From positions 50,326,031 to 50,390,030 of the forward strand of contig NC_059502.1 in NCBI RefSeq assembly GCF_914767665.1: 64,000 bases of DNA, written 5' to 3'. Positions 45,287 to 57,100 of the stretch are shown here, piece by piece. The DNA comes from Harmonia axyridis. Taxonomy: Eukaryota > Arthropoda > Insecta > Coleoptera > Coccinellidae. Under the pieces are notes generated by a model. It made no database searches. It worked only from the letters and a program-made list of their open reading frames with translations, and was not told where the DNA came from. Both the position numbers and the translations under genes were made by a program. Numbering within the stretch: position 1 is the stretch's first letter; the number at the start of each line of letters is the position of its first letter.

Positions 45287-45885
45287 TGATGTTATATTTC
45301 ACGTTATTGAATTAAATAAATTACTCTTCGAAAAAACATAAAAATAATGTATATAAGACCATTTGTTGTATCATTGATTAGTACTCTGTTCGATTAGTTG
45401 ATGTATCTGAATAATAATAAAATTTAACATATGAATTTCTATAAAAACGATTATTGAATTTTTCTTATATCCTGAAATGATGGGACGTAAAACAATAACA
45501 AAAATTATATGAAACAAAAAAAAATTAAATAACAACACAAATAGGACGGTGAATGAACAAACCCATTACAGTTATAAAAAATTATACTCAATAAATTCTT
45601 TCAACAGATGTTGCATATCACATTCGAAGAAATTTATCTGCAACCATCAAGAATTTTGTTATCGCACCACATTTTCAATTGAAGAGATAACATTCCTATT
45701 TCCACCAATTGGAGCTAATGCATATTTGATGACTTTCTCTTATTGAGTCATTATAGAAAGAAGAGATATATAGAAGTTGCCTGAAACTTGAAATTACCTC
45801 AGTATTTTCGTGAATGGCATTCTGTGAATAACGTGTTTGCATAGTGAATAATTTCAATCTTTTTCGTAATTGAACAATTCAAAAC

Positions 45886-46380
45886 ATGAACATAATGAAT
45901 GAAAAGGTGATTTTGAAATCGGGATTGAGGAAATTGAAGAATCATAAACTGAACATAAGTAATACTTTACTGATCAAGAAAATAGTTAACGAAGTGAAAG
46001 ATATTCAAAATGGCGACTTGAGGGATGTGTCAAATATCAGTTGGAAATCTGAGAAATCTACAACTGAGCCGTATCGCGGAAAAATTTGTGATGCAGAAAA
46101 ACAGAACATTAAAATGAAAAATGATTCAGTTATTGTGAATATGAACTCAGAACCTGAATATGAAGAAGACAAAACAAAAGAAGAGGATAAAATTCATTTG
46201 AATACATGCTTGAGAAATGCTTTTCTGATCAAGAAAATTCTTGAAATTACAGCATCTCAAATGAAAAAGGGTTTTAAGACCGAAAAATTCAATCAATATA
46301 GTGTAACCTTAAAAAAGAAAAGATATAATTTTCGTAGACATCAAAATTTCTATTTCAAAATTCCAAATCGAGCTCTATAA
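45886..46380 (+). CDS. Array ORF copy, 164 aa, class B, Ser25/Tyr147
   Basis: Translates identically to 39315-39809. Confidence 0.5.
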   Translation: MNIMNEKVILKSGLRKLKNHKLNISNTLLIKKIVNEVKDIQNGDLRDVSNISWKSEKSTTEPYRGKICDAEKQNIKMKNDSVIVNMNSEPEYEEDKTKEEDKIHLNTCLRNAFLIKKILEITASQMKKGFKTEKFNQYSVTLKKKRYNFRRHQNFYFKIPNRAL

Positions 46381-46980
46381 TGATGTTATATTTCACGTTA
46401 TTGAATTAAATAAATTACTCTTCAAAAAAACATAAAAATAATGTATATAAGACCATTTGTTGTATCATTGATTAGTACTCTGTTCGATTAGTTGATGTAT
46501 CTGAATAATAATAAAATTTAACATATGAATTTATATAAAAACGATTATTGAATTTTTCTTATATCCTGAAATGATGGGACGTAAAACAATATCAAAAATT
46601 ATATTAAACATAAAAAAAATCAAATAACAACACAAATAGGACGGTGAATGAACAAACCCATTACAGTTATAAAAAATTATACTCAATAAATTCTTTCAAC
46701 AGATGTTGCATATCACATTCGAAGAAATTTATCTGCAACCATCAAGAATTTTGTTATCGCACCACATTTTCAATTGAAGAGATAACATTCCTATTTCCAC
46801 CAATTGGAGCTAATGCATATTTGCTGACTTTCTCTTATTGAGTCATTATAGAAAGAAGAGATATATAGAAGTTGCCTGAAACTTAAAATTACCTCAGTAT
46901 TTTCGTGAAAGGCATTCTGTGAATAACGTGTTTGCATAGTGAATAATTTCAATCTTTTTCGTAATTGAACAATTCAAAAC

Positions 46981-47475
46981 ATGAACATAATGAATGAAAA
47001 GGTGATTTTGAAATCGGGATTGAGGAAATTGAAAAATCATAAACTGAACATAAGGAATACTTTACTGATCAAGAAAATAGTTAACGAAGTGAAAGATATT
47101 CAAAATGGCGACTTAAGGGATGTGTCAAATATCAGTTGGAAATCTGAGAAATCTACAACTGAGCCGTATCGCGGAAAAATTTGTGATGCAGAAAAACAGA
47201 ACATTAAAATGAAAAATGATTCAGTTATTGTGAATATGAACTCAGAACCTGAATATGAAGAAGACAAAACAAAAGAAGAGGATAAAATTCATTTGAATAC
47301 ATGCTTGAGAAATGCTTTTCTGATCAAGAAAATTCTTGAAATTACAGCATCTCAAATGAAAAAGGGTTTTAAGACCGAAAAATTCAATCAATATAGTGTA
47401 ATCTTAAAAAAGAAAAGAAATAATTTTCGTAGACATCAAAATTTCTATTTCAAAATTCCAAATCGAGCTCTATAA
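46981..47475 (+). CDS. Array ORF copy, 164 aa, class B (start of third partial copy)
   Basis: Translates identically to 43697-44191, 3,284 bp upstream, not to the 152-aa form expected at this place in the hexamer. The hexamer was therefore followed by a separate trimer duplication. Confidence 0.5.
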   Translation: MNIMNEKVILKSGLRKLKNHKLNIRNTLLIKKIVNEVKDIQNGDLRDVSNISWKSEKSTTEPYRGKICDAEKQNIKMKNDSVIVNMNSEPEYEEDKTKEEDKIHLNTCLRNAFLIKKILEITASQMKKGFKTEKFNQYSVILKKKRNNFRRHQNFYFKIPNRAL

Positions 47476-48075
47476 TGATGTTATATTTCACGTTATTGAA
47501 TTAAATAAATTACTCTTCAAAAAAACATAAAAATAATGTATATAAGACCATTTGTTGTATCATTGATTAGTACTCTGTTCGATTAGTTGATGTATCTGAA
47601 TAATAATAAAATTTAACATATGAATTTATATAAAAACGATTATTGAATTTTTCTTATATCCTGAAATGATGGGACGTAAAACAATATCAAAAATTATATT
47701 AAACATAAAAAAAATCAAATAACAACACAAATAGGACGGTGAATGAACAAACCCATTACAGTTATAAAAAATTATACTCAATAAATTCTTTCAACAGATG
47801 TTGCATATCACATTCGAAGAAATTTATCTGCAACCATCAAGAATTTTGTTATCGCACCACATTTTCAATTGAAGAGATAACATTCCTATTTCCACCAATT
47901 GGAGCTAATGCATATTTGCTGACTTTCTCTTATTGAGTCATTATAGAAAGAAGAGATATATAGAAGTTGCCTGAAACTTAAAATTACCTCAGTATTTTCG
48001 TGAAAGGCATTCTGTGAATAACGTGTTTGCATAGTGAATAATTTCAATCTTTTTCGTAATTGAACAATTCAAAAC

Positions 48076-48570
48076 ATGAACATAATGAATGAAAAGGTGA
48101 TTTTGAAATCGGGATTGAGGAAATTGAAAAATCATAAACTGAACATAAGGAATACTTTACTGATCAAGAAAATAGTTAACGAAGTGAAAGATATTCAAAA
48201 TGGCGACTTGAGGGATGTGTCAAATATCAGTTGGAAATCTGAAAAATCTACAACTGAGCCGTATCGCGGAAAAATTTGTGATGCAGAAAAACAGAACATT
48301 AAAATGAAAAATGATTCAGTTATTGTGAATATGAACTCAGAACCTGAATATGAAGAAGACAAAACAAAAGAAGAGGATAAAATTCATTTGAATACATGCT
48401 TGAGAAATGCTTTTCTGATCGAGAAAATTCTTGAAATCACAGCATCTCAAATGAAAAAGGGTTTTAAGACCGAAAAATTCAATCAATATAGTGTAATCTT
48501 AAAAAAGAAAAGAAATAATTTTCGTAGACATCAAAATTTCTGTTTTAAAATTCCAAATCGAGCTCTATAA
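48076..48570 (+). CDS. Array ORF copy, 164 aa, class B, Glu116/Cys156
   Basis: Third occurrence of this variant (also 38221 and 44792), identical in protein. Confidence 0.5.
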   Translation: MNIMNEKVILKSGLRKLKNHKLNIRNTLLIKKIVNEVKDIQNGDLRDVSNISWKSEKSTTEPYRGKICDAEKQNIKMKNDSVIVNMNSEPEYEEDKTKEEDKIHLNTCLRNAFLIEKILEITASQMKKGFKTEKFNQYSVILKKKRNNFRRHQNFCFKIPNRAL

Positions 48571-49169
48571 TGATGTTATATTTCACGTTATTGAATTAAA
48601 TAAATTACTCTTCGAAAAAACATAAAAATAATGTATATAAGACCATTTGTTGTATCATTGATTAGTACTCTGTTCGATTAGTTGATGTATCTGAATAATA
48701 ATAAAATTTAACATATGAATTTCTATAAAAACGATTATTGAATTTTTCTTATATCCTGAAATGATGGGACGTAAAACAATAACAAAAATTATATGAAACA
48801 AAAAAAAATTAAATAACAACACAAATAGGACGGTGAATGAACAAACCCATTACAGTTATAAAAAATTATACTCAATAAATTCTTTCAACAGATGTTGCAT
48901 ATCACATTCGAAGAAATTTATCTGCAACCATCAAGAATTTTGTTATCGCACCACATTTTCAATTGAAGAGATAACATTCCTATTTCCACCAATTGGAGCT
49001 AATGCATATTTGATGACTTTCTCTTATTGAGTCATTATAGAAAGAAGAGATATATAGAAGTTGCCTGAAACTTGAAATTACCTCAGTATTTTCGTGAATG
49101 GCATTCTGTGAATAACGTGTTTGCATAGTGAATAATTTCAATCTTTTTCGTAATTGAACAATTCAAAAC

Positions 49170-49664
49170 ATGAACATAATGAATGAAAAGGTGATTTTGA
49201 AATCGGGATTGAGGAAATTGAAGAATCATAAACTGAACATAAGTAATACTTTACTGATCAAGAAAATAGTTAACGAAGTGAAAGATATTCAAAATGGCGA
49301 CTTGAGGGATGTGTCAAATATCAGTTGGAAATCTGAGAAATCTACAACTGAGCCGTATCGCGGAAAAATTTGTGATGCAGAAAAACAGAACATTAAAATG
49401 AAAAATGATTCAGTTATTGTGAATATGAACTCAGAACCTGAATATGAAGAAGACAAAACAAAAGAAGAGGATAAAATTCATTTGAATACATGCTTGAGAA
49501 ATGCTTTTCTGATCAAGAAAATTCTTGAAATTACAGCATCTCAAATGAAAAAGGGTTTTAAGACCGAAAAATTCAATCAATATAGTGTAACCTTAAAAAA
49601 GAAAAGATATAATTTTCGTAGACATCAAAATTTCTATTTCAAAATTCCAAATCGAGCTCTATAA
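49170..49664 (+). CDS. Array ORF copy, 164 aa, class B, Ser25/Tyr147
   Basis: Third occurrence of this variant (also 39315 and 45886). Confidence 0.5.
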   Translation: MNIMNEKVILKSGLRKLKNHKLNISNTLLIKKIVNEVKDIQNGDLRDVSNISWKSEKSTTEPYRGKICDAEKQNIKMKNDSVIVNMNSEPEYEEDKTKEEDKIHLNTCLRNAFLIKKILEITASQMKKGFKTEKFNQYSVTLKKKRYNFRRHQNFYFKIPNRAL

Positions 49665-50274
49665 TGATGTTATATTTCACGTTATTGAATTAAATAAATT
49701 ACTCTTCAAAAAAACATAAAAATAATGTATATAAGACCATTTGTTGTATCATTGATTAGTACTCTGTTCGATTAGTTGATGTATCTGAATAATAATAAAA
49801 TTTAACATATGAATTTCTATAAAAACGATTATTGAATTTTTCTTATATCCTGAAATGATGGGACGTAAAACAATAGCAAAAATTATATGAAACAAAAAAA
49901 AAATTAAATAACAACACAAATAGGACGGTGAATGAACAAACCCATTACAGTTATAAAAAATTATACTCAATAAATTCTTTCAACAGATGTTGCATATCAC
50001 ATTCGAAGAAATTTATCTGCAACCATCAAGAATTTTGTTATCGCACCACATTTTCAATTGAAGAGATAACATTCCTATTTCCACCAATTGGAGCTAATGC
50101 ATATTTGATGACTTTCTCTTATTGAGTCATTATAGAAAGAAGAGATATATATAAGTTGCCTGAAACTCAAAAATTACCTCAGTATTTTTGTGAAAGGCAT
50201 TCTGTGAATAACGTGTTTGCATAGTGAATAATTTCAATCTTTTTCGTAATTGAACAATTCAAAACAAGAACATA

Positions 50275-50760
50275 ATGAATGAAAAGGTGATTTTGAAATC
50301 GGGATTGAGGAAATTGAAAAATCATAAACTGAACATAAGGAATACTTTAATGATCAAGAAAATAGTTACCGAAGTGAAAGATATTCAAAATGGCGAGTTA
50401 AGTGATGTGTCAAATATCAGTTGGAAATCTGAGAAATCTACAACTGAGCCGTATCGCGGAAAAATTTGTGATGCAGAAAAACAGAACATTAAAATGAAAA
50501 ATGATTCAGTTATTGTGAATATGAACTCAGAACCTGAATATGAAGAAGACAAAACAAAAGAAGAGGATAAAATTCATTTGAATACATGCTTGAGAAATGC
50601 TTTTCTGATCAAGAAAATTCTTGAAATTACAGCATCTCAAATGAAAAAGGGTTTCAAGACCGAAAAATTCAATCAATATAGTGTAACCTTAAAAAAGAAA
50701 AGAAATAATTTTCGTAGACATCAAAATTTCTATTTCAAAATTCCAAATCGAGCTCTATAA
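50275..50760 (+). CDS. Array ORF copy, 161 aa, first ATG lost
   Basis: The usual start codon is AAG (50266-50268), so the second in-frame ATG three codons on is the likely start. Class A with Met29, Thr35 and Ser46. Confidence 0.45.
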   Translation: MNEKVILKSGLRKLKNHKLNIRNTLMIKKIVTEVKDIQNGELSDVSNISWKSEKSTTEPYRGKICDAEKQNIKMKNDSVIVNMNSEPEYEEDKTKEEDKIHLNTCLRNAFLIKKILEITASQMKKGFKTEKFNQYSVTLKKKRNNFRRHQNFYFKIPNRAL

Positions 50761-51360
50761 TGATGTTATATTTCACGTTATTGAATTAAATAAATTACTC
50801 TTCAAAAAAACATAAAAATAATGTATATAAGACCATTTGTTGTATCATTGATTAGTACTCTGTTCGATTAGTTGATGTATCTGAATAATAATAAAATTTA
50901 ACATATGAATTTATATAAAAACGATTATTGAATTTTTCTTATATCCTGAAATGATGGGACGTAAAACAATATCAAAAATTATATTAAACATAAAAAAAAT
51001 CAAATAACAACACAAATAGGACGGTGAATGAACAAACCCATTACAGTTATAAAAAATTATACTCAATAAATTCTTTCAACAGATGTTGCATATCACATTC
51101 GAAGAAATTTATCTGCAACCATCAAGAATTTTGTTATCGCACCACATTTTCAATTGAAGAGATAACATTCCTATTTCCACCAATTGGAGCTAATGCATAT
51201 TTGCTGACTTTCTCTTATTGAGTCATTATAGAAAGAAGAGATATATAGAAGTTGCCTGAAACTTAAAATTACCTCAGTATTTTCGTGAAAGGCATTCTGT
51301 GAATAACGTGTTTGCATAGTGAATAATTTCAATCTTTTTCGTAATTGAACAATTCAAAAC

Positions 51361-51855
51361 ATGAACATAATGAATGAAAAGGTGATTTTGAAATCGGGAT
51401 TGAGGAAATTGAAAAATCATAAACTGAACATAAGGAATACTTTACTGATCAAGAAAATAGTTAACGAAGTGAAAGATATTCAAAATGGCGACTTGAGGGA
51501 TGTGTCAAATATCAGTTGGAAATCTGAAAAATCTACAACTGAGCCGTATCGCGGAAAAATTTGTGATGCAGAAAAACAGAACATTAAAATGAAAAATGAT
51601 TCAGTTATTGTGAATATGAACTCAGAACCTGAATATGAAGAAGACAAAACAAAAGAAGAGGATAAAATTCATTTGAATACATGCTTGAGAAATGCTTTTC
51701 TGATCAAGAAAATTCTTGAAATCACAGCATCTCAAATGAAAAAGGGTTTTAAGACCGAAAAATTCAATCAATATAGTGTAATCTTAAAAAAGAAAAGAAA
51801 TAATTTTCGTAGACATCAAAATTTCTGTTTTAAAATTCCAAATCGAGCTCTATAA
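51361..51855 (+). CDS. Array ORF copy, 164 aa, class B
   Basis: Asp44, Ile141 and Cys156, but Lys116 kept; intermediate between the 37126 and 38221 types. Confidence 0.5.
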   Translation: MNIMNEKVILKSGLRKLKNHKLNIRNTLLIKKIVNEVKDIQNGDLRDVSNISWKSEKSTTEPYRGKICDAEKQNIKMKNDSVIVNMNSEPEYEEDKTKEEDKIHLNTCLRNAFLIKKILEITASQMKKGFKTEKFNQYSVILKKKRNNFRRHQNFCFKIPNRAL

Positions 51856-52454
51856 TGATGTTATATTTCACGTTATTGAATTAAATAAATTACTCTTCGA
51901 AAAAACATAAAAATAATGTATATAAGACCATTTGTTGTATCATTGATTAGTACTCTGTTCGATTAGTTGATGTATCTGAATAATAATAAAATTTAACATA
52001 TGAATTTCTATAAAAACGATTATTGAATTTTTCTTATATCCTGAAATGATGGGACGTAAAACAATAACAAAAATTATATGAAACAAAAAAAAATTAAATA
52101 ACAACACAAATAGGACGGTGAATGAACAAACCCATTACAGTTATAAAAAATTATACTCAATAAATTCTTTCAACAGATGTTGCATATCACATTCGAAGAA
52201 ATTTATCTGCAACCATCAAGAATTTTGTTATCGCACCACATTTTCAATTGAAGAGATAACATTCCTATTTCCACCAATTGGAGCTAATGCATATTTGATG
52301 ACTTTCTCTTATTGAGTCATTATAGAAAGAAGAGATATATAGAAGTTGCCTGAAACTTGAAATTACCTCAGTATTTTCGTGAATGGCATTCTGTGAATAA
52401 CGTGTTTGCATAGTGAATAATTTCAATCTTTTTCGTAATTGAACAATTCAAAAC

Positions 52455-52949
52455 ATGAACATAATGAATGAAAAGGTGATTTTGAAATCGGGATTGAGGA
52501 AATTGAAGAATCATAAACTGAACATAAGGAATACTTTACTGATCAAGAAAATAGTTAACGAAGTGAAAGATATTCAAAATGGCGACTTGAGGGATGTGTC
52601 AAATATCAGTTGGAAATCTGAGAAATCTACAACTGAGCCGTATCGCGGAAAAATTTGTGATGCAGAAAAACAGAACATTAAAATGAAAAATGATTCAGTT
52701 ATTGTGAATATGAACTCAGAACCTGAATATGAAGAAGACAAAACAAAAGAAGAGGATAAAATTCATTTGAATACATGCTTGAGAAATGCTTTTCTGATCA
52801 AGAAAATTCTTGAAATTACAGCATCTCAAATGAAAAAGGGTTTCAAGACCGAAAAATTCAATCAATATAGTGTAACCTTAAAAAAGAAAAGAAATAATTT
52901 TCGTAGACATCAAAATTTCTATTTCAAAATTCCAAATCGAGCTCTATAA
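52455..52949 (+). CDS. Array ORF copy, 164 aa, class B
   Basis: Asp44 only. The surrounding spacer matches the Ser25/Tyr147 type (for example GAATGGC near 52382), without those two residues. Confidence 0.5.
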   Translation: MNIMNEKVILKSGLRKLKNHKLNIRNTLLIKKIVNEVKDIQNGDLRDVSNISWKSEKSTTEPYRGKICDAEKQNIKMKNDSVIVNMNSEPEYEEDKTKEEDKIHLNTCLRNAFLIKKILEITASQMKKGFKTEKFNQYSVTLKKKRNNFRRHQNFYFKIPNRAL

Positions 52950-53549
52950 TGATGTTATATTTCACGTTATTGAATTAAATAAATTACTCTTCAAAAAAAC
53001 ATAAAAATAATGTATATAAGACCATTTGTTGTATCATTGATTAGTACTCTGTTCGATTAGTTGATGTATCTGAATAATAATAAAATTTAACATATGAATT
53101 TCTATAAAAACGATTATTGAATTTTTCTTATATCCTGAAATGATGGGACGTAAAACAATAACAAAAATTATATGAAACAAAAAAAAATTAAATAACAACA
53201 CAAATAGGACGGTGAATGAACAAACCCATTACAGTTATAAAAAATTATACTCAATAAATTCTTTCAACAGATGTTGCATATCACATTCGAAGAAATTTAT
53301 CTGCAACCATCAAGAATTTTGTTATCGCACCACATTTTCAATTGAAGAGATAACATTCCTATTTCCACCAATTGGAGCTAATGCATATTTGATGACTCTC
53401 TCTTATTGAGTCATTATAGAAAGAAGAGATATATATAAGTTGCCTGAAACTCAAAAATTACCTCAGTATTTTTGTGAAAGGCATTCTGTGAATAACGTGT
53501 TTGCATAGTGAATAATTTCAATCTTTTTCGTAATTGAACAATTCAAAAC

Positions 53550-53565
53550 ATGAACATAATGAATG
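53550..53565 (+). pseudogene. Array ORF start, cut at codon 6 by BEL2
   Basis: ATG and the first codons up to GAATG; the rest lies at 59873-60356. The class A promoter is intact upstream, so transcription would run into the antisense strand of BEL2. Confidence 0.85.
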
Positions 53566-54028
53566 TGTTACGATAGCTCAGAAAATTTAGCAAAATAAGG
53601 AAAAAGAATTTGAGAAAAAGAATACACAAAAGATACGTTGGAAGCACTCGACCTACCTTTGTTGGAATGAACGCCAGAGTTGGAGATGGTACTTCCCAGT
53701 ATCTATTGTCTTGAGAAAACTTGCAGAAAATAGCGAAAATGTCCAAAAATTTCGTGATTTCGATTGAATCAATTCACGGCATAGCGCACTTTTTGGAACG
53801 AGAATTCGAACTGATCTCTCGCCCATATGTCACCATATGCAGTCCGAGATTTCCCAACGTATTTTATTACAACTAAATGAAATGAACAAAATGAACGGAA
53901 TAAATGTGAACATTAATTAAAGAAATCGACGCATTGATTCAACGATTGTTTCGAAACAAAATAAATAATTATATAACTGAATTTAGAATAAAATTAGAAC
54001 AAAATAAACAATGAGTGTTGCATTAACA
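53566..54028 (-). repeat. BEL2 3' LTR
   Basis: 463 bp. One A/G difference to its partner (near 53777), about 0.2% divergence, so the insertion is very young. Downstream LTR for the minus-strand element. Confidence 0.94.
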
Positions 54029-54114
54029 TAACCGCCCACCTAAAATATACATATTTTAAAGAAAGAGAAGAAAAAAAAAAAAAAAAAGAAAATTGAAACT
54101 GAATCTAGCAATGA

Positions 54115-57100
54115 CTATTGCTGTGGCAATGGACACAACTTTACAATAGGTCGTTGCATCACACTTTGGCTTGTGCGAATGGTAGCTACACGAGCTATTC
54201 CATCTGAACCCAGATGTAATTTCTCGATTCTTGCCAATCGCCAGCGCAAAGGAGAAATAGGTCCATCATTGATGAGGACAAGCATTCCTGGTTTTAGGGT
54301 GGAATCTGAATGTTTATCCCACTTTTGACGTTGTTGTAACGTATGTAGATATTCGGTGTGCCAACGTTTCCAAAAATCAGCATGAAGCCGCGAGAGCAAT
54401 TGCCATCGAGACAACCTATTGATTTGTAAATGGGACAAACCATCATCTGGTAGCGCAGTCAAGGGTGCAAGAGTCAAAAAATGACCCGGTGTCAAGGCGG
54501 ATAGGTCATTTGGATCACTGCTCAATGGGCAGAGGGGACGTGAATTTAGAACCGCTTCAATTTGTGTCAGAACCGTATACAGTTCTTCATAAGTCAATTT
54601 CTGCTCACCTATCACTCTCATTAAATGTGTTTTCACTGATTTTATACCAGCTTTCCAGAGACCGCCGAAGTGAGGTGCAGATGGAGGATTGAAACTCCAA
54701 TCAATATTTTCAGCCTCGGTAGCATTGCGGAACAAAGTACGTAAAAGAGTGTAGGCACCACGGAAATTGGTACCACCGTCACTAAATATTCGATTACACC
54801 GACCTCTACGTGCTATAAAGCGTCGTAATGCTGCTAAGAACGCTTCTGAAGAAAGGTCAGAAACCAACTCTAAGTGTATTGCCTTAACCGCGAAACAAAT
54901 GAAAAGGCAAACGTATGCCTTTGTGTATTTAGTGCCTCTTGACCTTGTCATAGTGATGAGGAAAGGACCACCGAAATCAACACCAACACATTGAAATGGC
55001 TTTACCTGGTGTAAACGGCTAGAAGGCAAGTTTCCCAAAAACGGCTGAACTGGCTTAGGATTCGAACGGAAACAAGTGTTACATTTGGAGAGCACGCGAT
55101 GTATAGCTCGCCTAGATGAAAGTATCCAAAATTGCTGACAAATAAGGTATTGCAATGCTTGGTGACCTGGATGTAGGTGTTTAAGGTGGAAATGATGAAT
55201 TATGAGGTCCGTCAGAGGATGTTGGCAAGGAAGTAAGGCAGGGTGTTTGCTCTCAAAAGAGAGCCCTGAAAGAGAAATTCTACCGCCCACCCTGAGAACA
55301 TCATCTGAGTCAAGAAAAGGATTCAGTTTTCTGAGGGGCTTAGATAAAAGTTTACCTTTTCGAAGCTGATCGATTTCCACTGCAAATATATCTGCTTGAA
55401 CTTGTTTCACCAGAAAAAGTAAGGCCTGTGTTAGCTCCGGAAAAGTCAACTTGCCTTGGCAAGGCGATGAAGAATTTCGAGTATTGAAGCAGAACCTTAA
55501 GACATATGCTAAAATCCGTTGAATTTTCGGGAGAGATGAGAATTTTGTTATTAGGTCATCAGTCAAGGATGCCTGAACTGATGTTATCAGGACAATTTTC
55601 CGTTCTTCTTCCGAACAGAGAGGAGAATCTTCCGAATCAACAAATGAAGTGCTCAGAATTTGGTTCGATCTCAACCAAGCTGGTCCCGACCACCACTTAC
55701 TGCAATTTATCAATTTTAGCGGAGTTAAACCGCGAGAGCCAAAGTCAGCAGGGTTATCCTCTGATTTAACATGAAACCAGTTTTCAGGGGGAACAAGATT
55801 TTGAATTTTTGTGGTTCGATTGCTCACAAAAGATTTCCACTTATGAGGGGACGATTTTATCCAAGATAGAGCAACGGTTGAATCTGACCAGGCGAATAGG
55901 TCAGAAAATATACCTGTTGGATAGGTTGAGACTACGAAAGAAATAAGTTTCGCTAATAATAGAGCAGCACATAACTCCAGACGAGGAAGAGATATGCGCT
56001 TAATGGGAGCAACTTTGGACTTTGCACAAATAAGAAAAGTTTCAATTTGTCCCGATGAATAAAAGAAACGAAAGTAGACGACTGCTGCATAACCTTTTTC
56101 ACTGCTATCACCGAATCCATGTAATTCACATCTGGTATATGATTCTGGAAAAATGCAACGAGGAATACGTAGATTTTGTAGATGAGAAAGTTCAAACTTA
56201 AATTGATTCCAACAGTTTACGACGTCAGAAGTAGGGGTCTGGTCCTACTGTAAACCTTGAGTCCAAAGAACCTGTATGAGATGCTTCATGAAAAAAGTAA
56301 AAGGAGTTAAGAAGCCCAAGGGGTCGTAAGTTCGAGCAAGTTGTGATAATATGCTACGTTTCGTGCAAATGGAATCTATTTTAGATGTAACAAATGAAAA
56401 AGTATCGATATTCGGATTCCAGCAAAGTCCAAGAATCTTCATGAATTCCCCATCAGTGAATGAAAATGACTGCATCAGCTGATGTTCTATTGGAATTCCT
56501 TCGAGTATTTCTGGCTCATTACTGGCCCATTTTCGCAATTCGAAGCCCCCTTTGTTCAAAAGATAAATGAGCTCATTTCTGAGATCAATGGCATTCTGAA
56601 CATTATCGGAACCTGACACGACATCATCAATGTATATATCCTCATCAAGGATCCTAGAAGCTAAAGGACAACTATCTTTTTCATCTAAAGCCAACTGACG
56701 CAAGGTTCGAAGCGCTAGAAAAGGAGCCGAAGACAGCCCATACGTGACAGTGTTTAACTCATAACACTTTATGGATTCTGAGGGTGAAAATCTCCAGAGA
56801 ATGCGCTGATATTTACGATGATTCGTGTGAATCAGAATTTGCCGATACATTTGTCGTATATCGGCCGTGAAGACAAACTTATGTGTACGAAATCGGAGAA
56901 GGATGGTGGCAATATCCTTTTGCAACTTTTGGCCTGTAAGAAGGCAATCATTCAAAGATGAATGACCAGCCACCTTTGCTGAGGCATCAAACACAACCCT
57001 TAGTTTGGTGGAAGTGCTATCGGGTTTGAGAACGCAATGATGTGGGATAAAATAGGAGAATTCATCAGAAGGCATTGAATCTACCAATGTCATATGGTCA

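Larger units (their letters stand above)
40782..47352 (+). repeat. Higher-order repeat, hexamer copy 2 (6,571 bp, limits approximate)
   Basis: Same order of variants as copy 1. By eye I found only about four single-base differences over some 6.5 kb (near 41587, 42705, 43296 and 44418), so the duplication is very recent or was recently homogenised. Its second half is repeated a third time from 46981, shifted by 3,284 bp. Confidence 0.85.
27402..53565 (+). repeat. Tandem array segment 4, main block with hexameric higher-order repeat
   Basis: About 24 units in unbroken head-to-tail order, spacing 1094-1096 bp. Two sub-classes can be told apart. Class A has TATATAAG in the promoter and Met29/Thr35 in the ORF. 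Class B has TATAGAAG and usually Asp44. A six-unit pattern is duplicated with a 6,571-bp shift, and a three-unit pattern is repeated again with a 3,284-bp shift. Spacers of about 600 bp hold only polyA signals, a conserved block and the promoter. The segment ends in GAATG, the target duplication of the second BEL element. Confidence 0.96.

Noticed and set aside
53566..53590. tRNA-like start of the BEL2 LTR (CGATAGCTCAG, as in the 5' part of insect tRNA-Tyr)
   Set aside because: Only 11 bases match and no cloverleaf follows; most likely coincidence.
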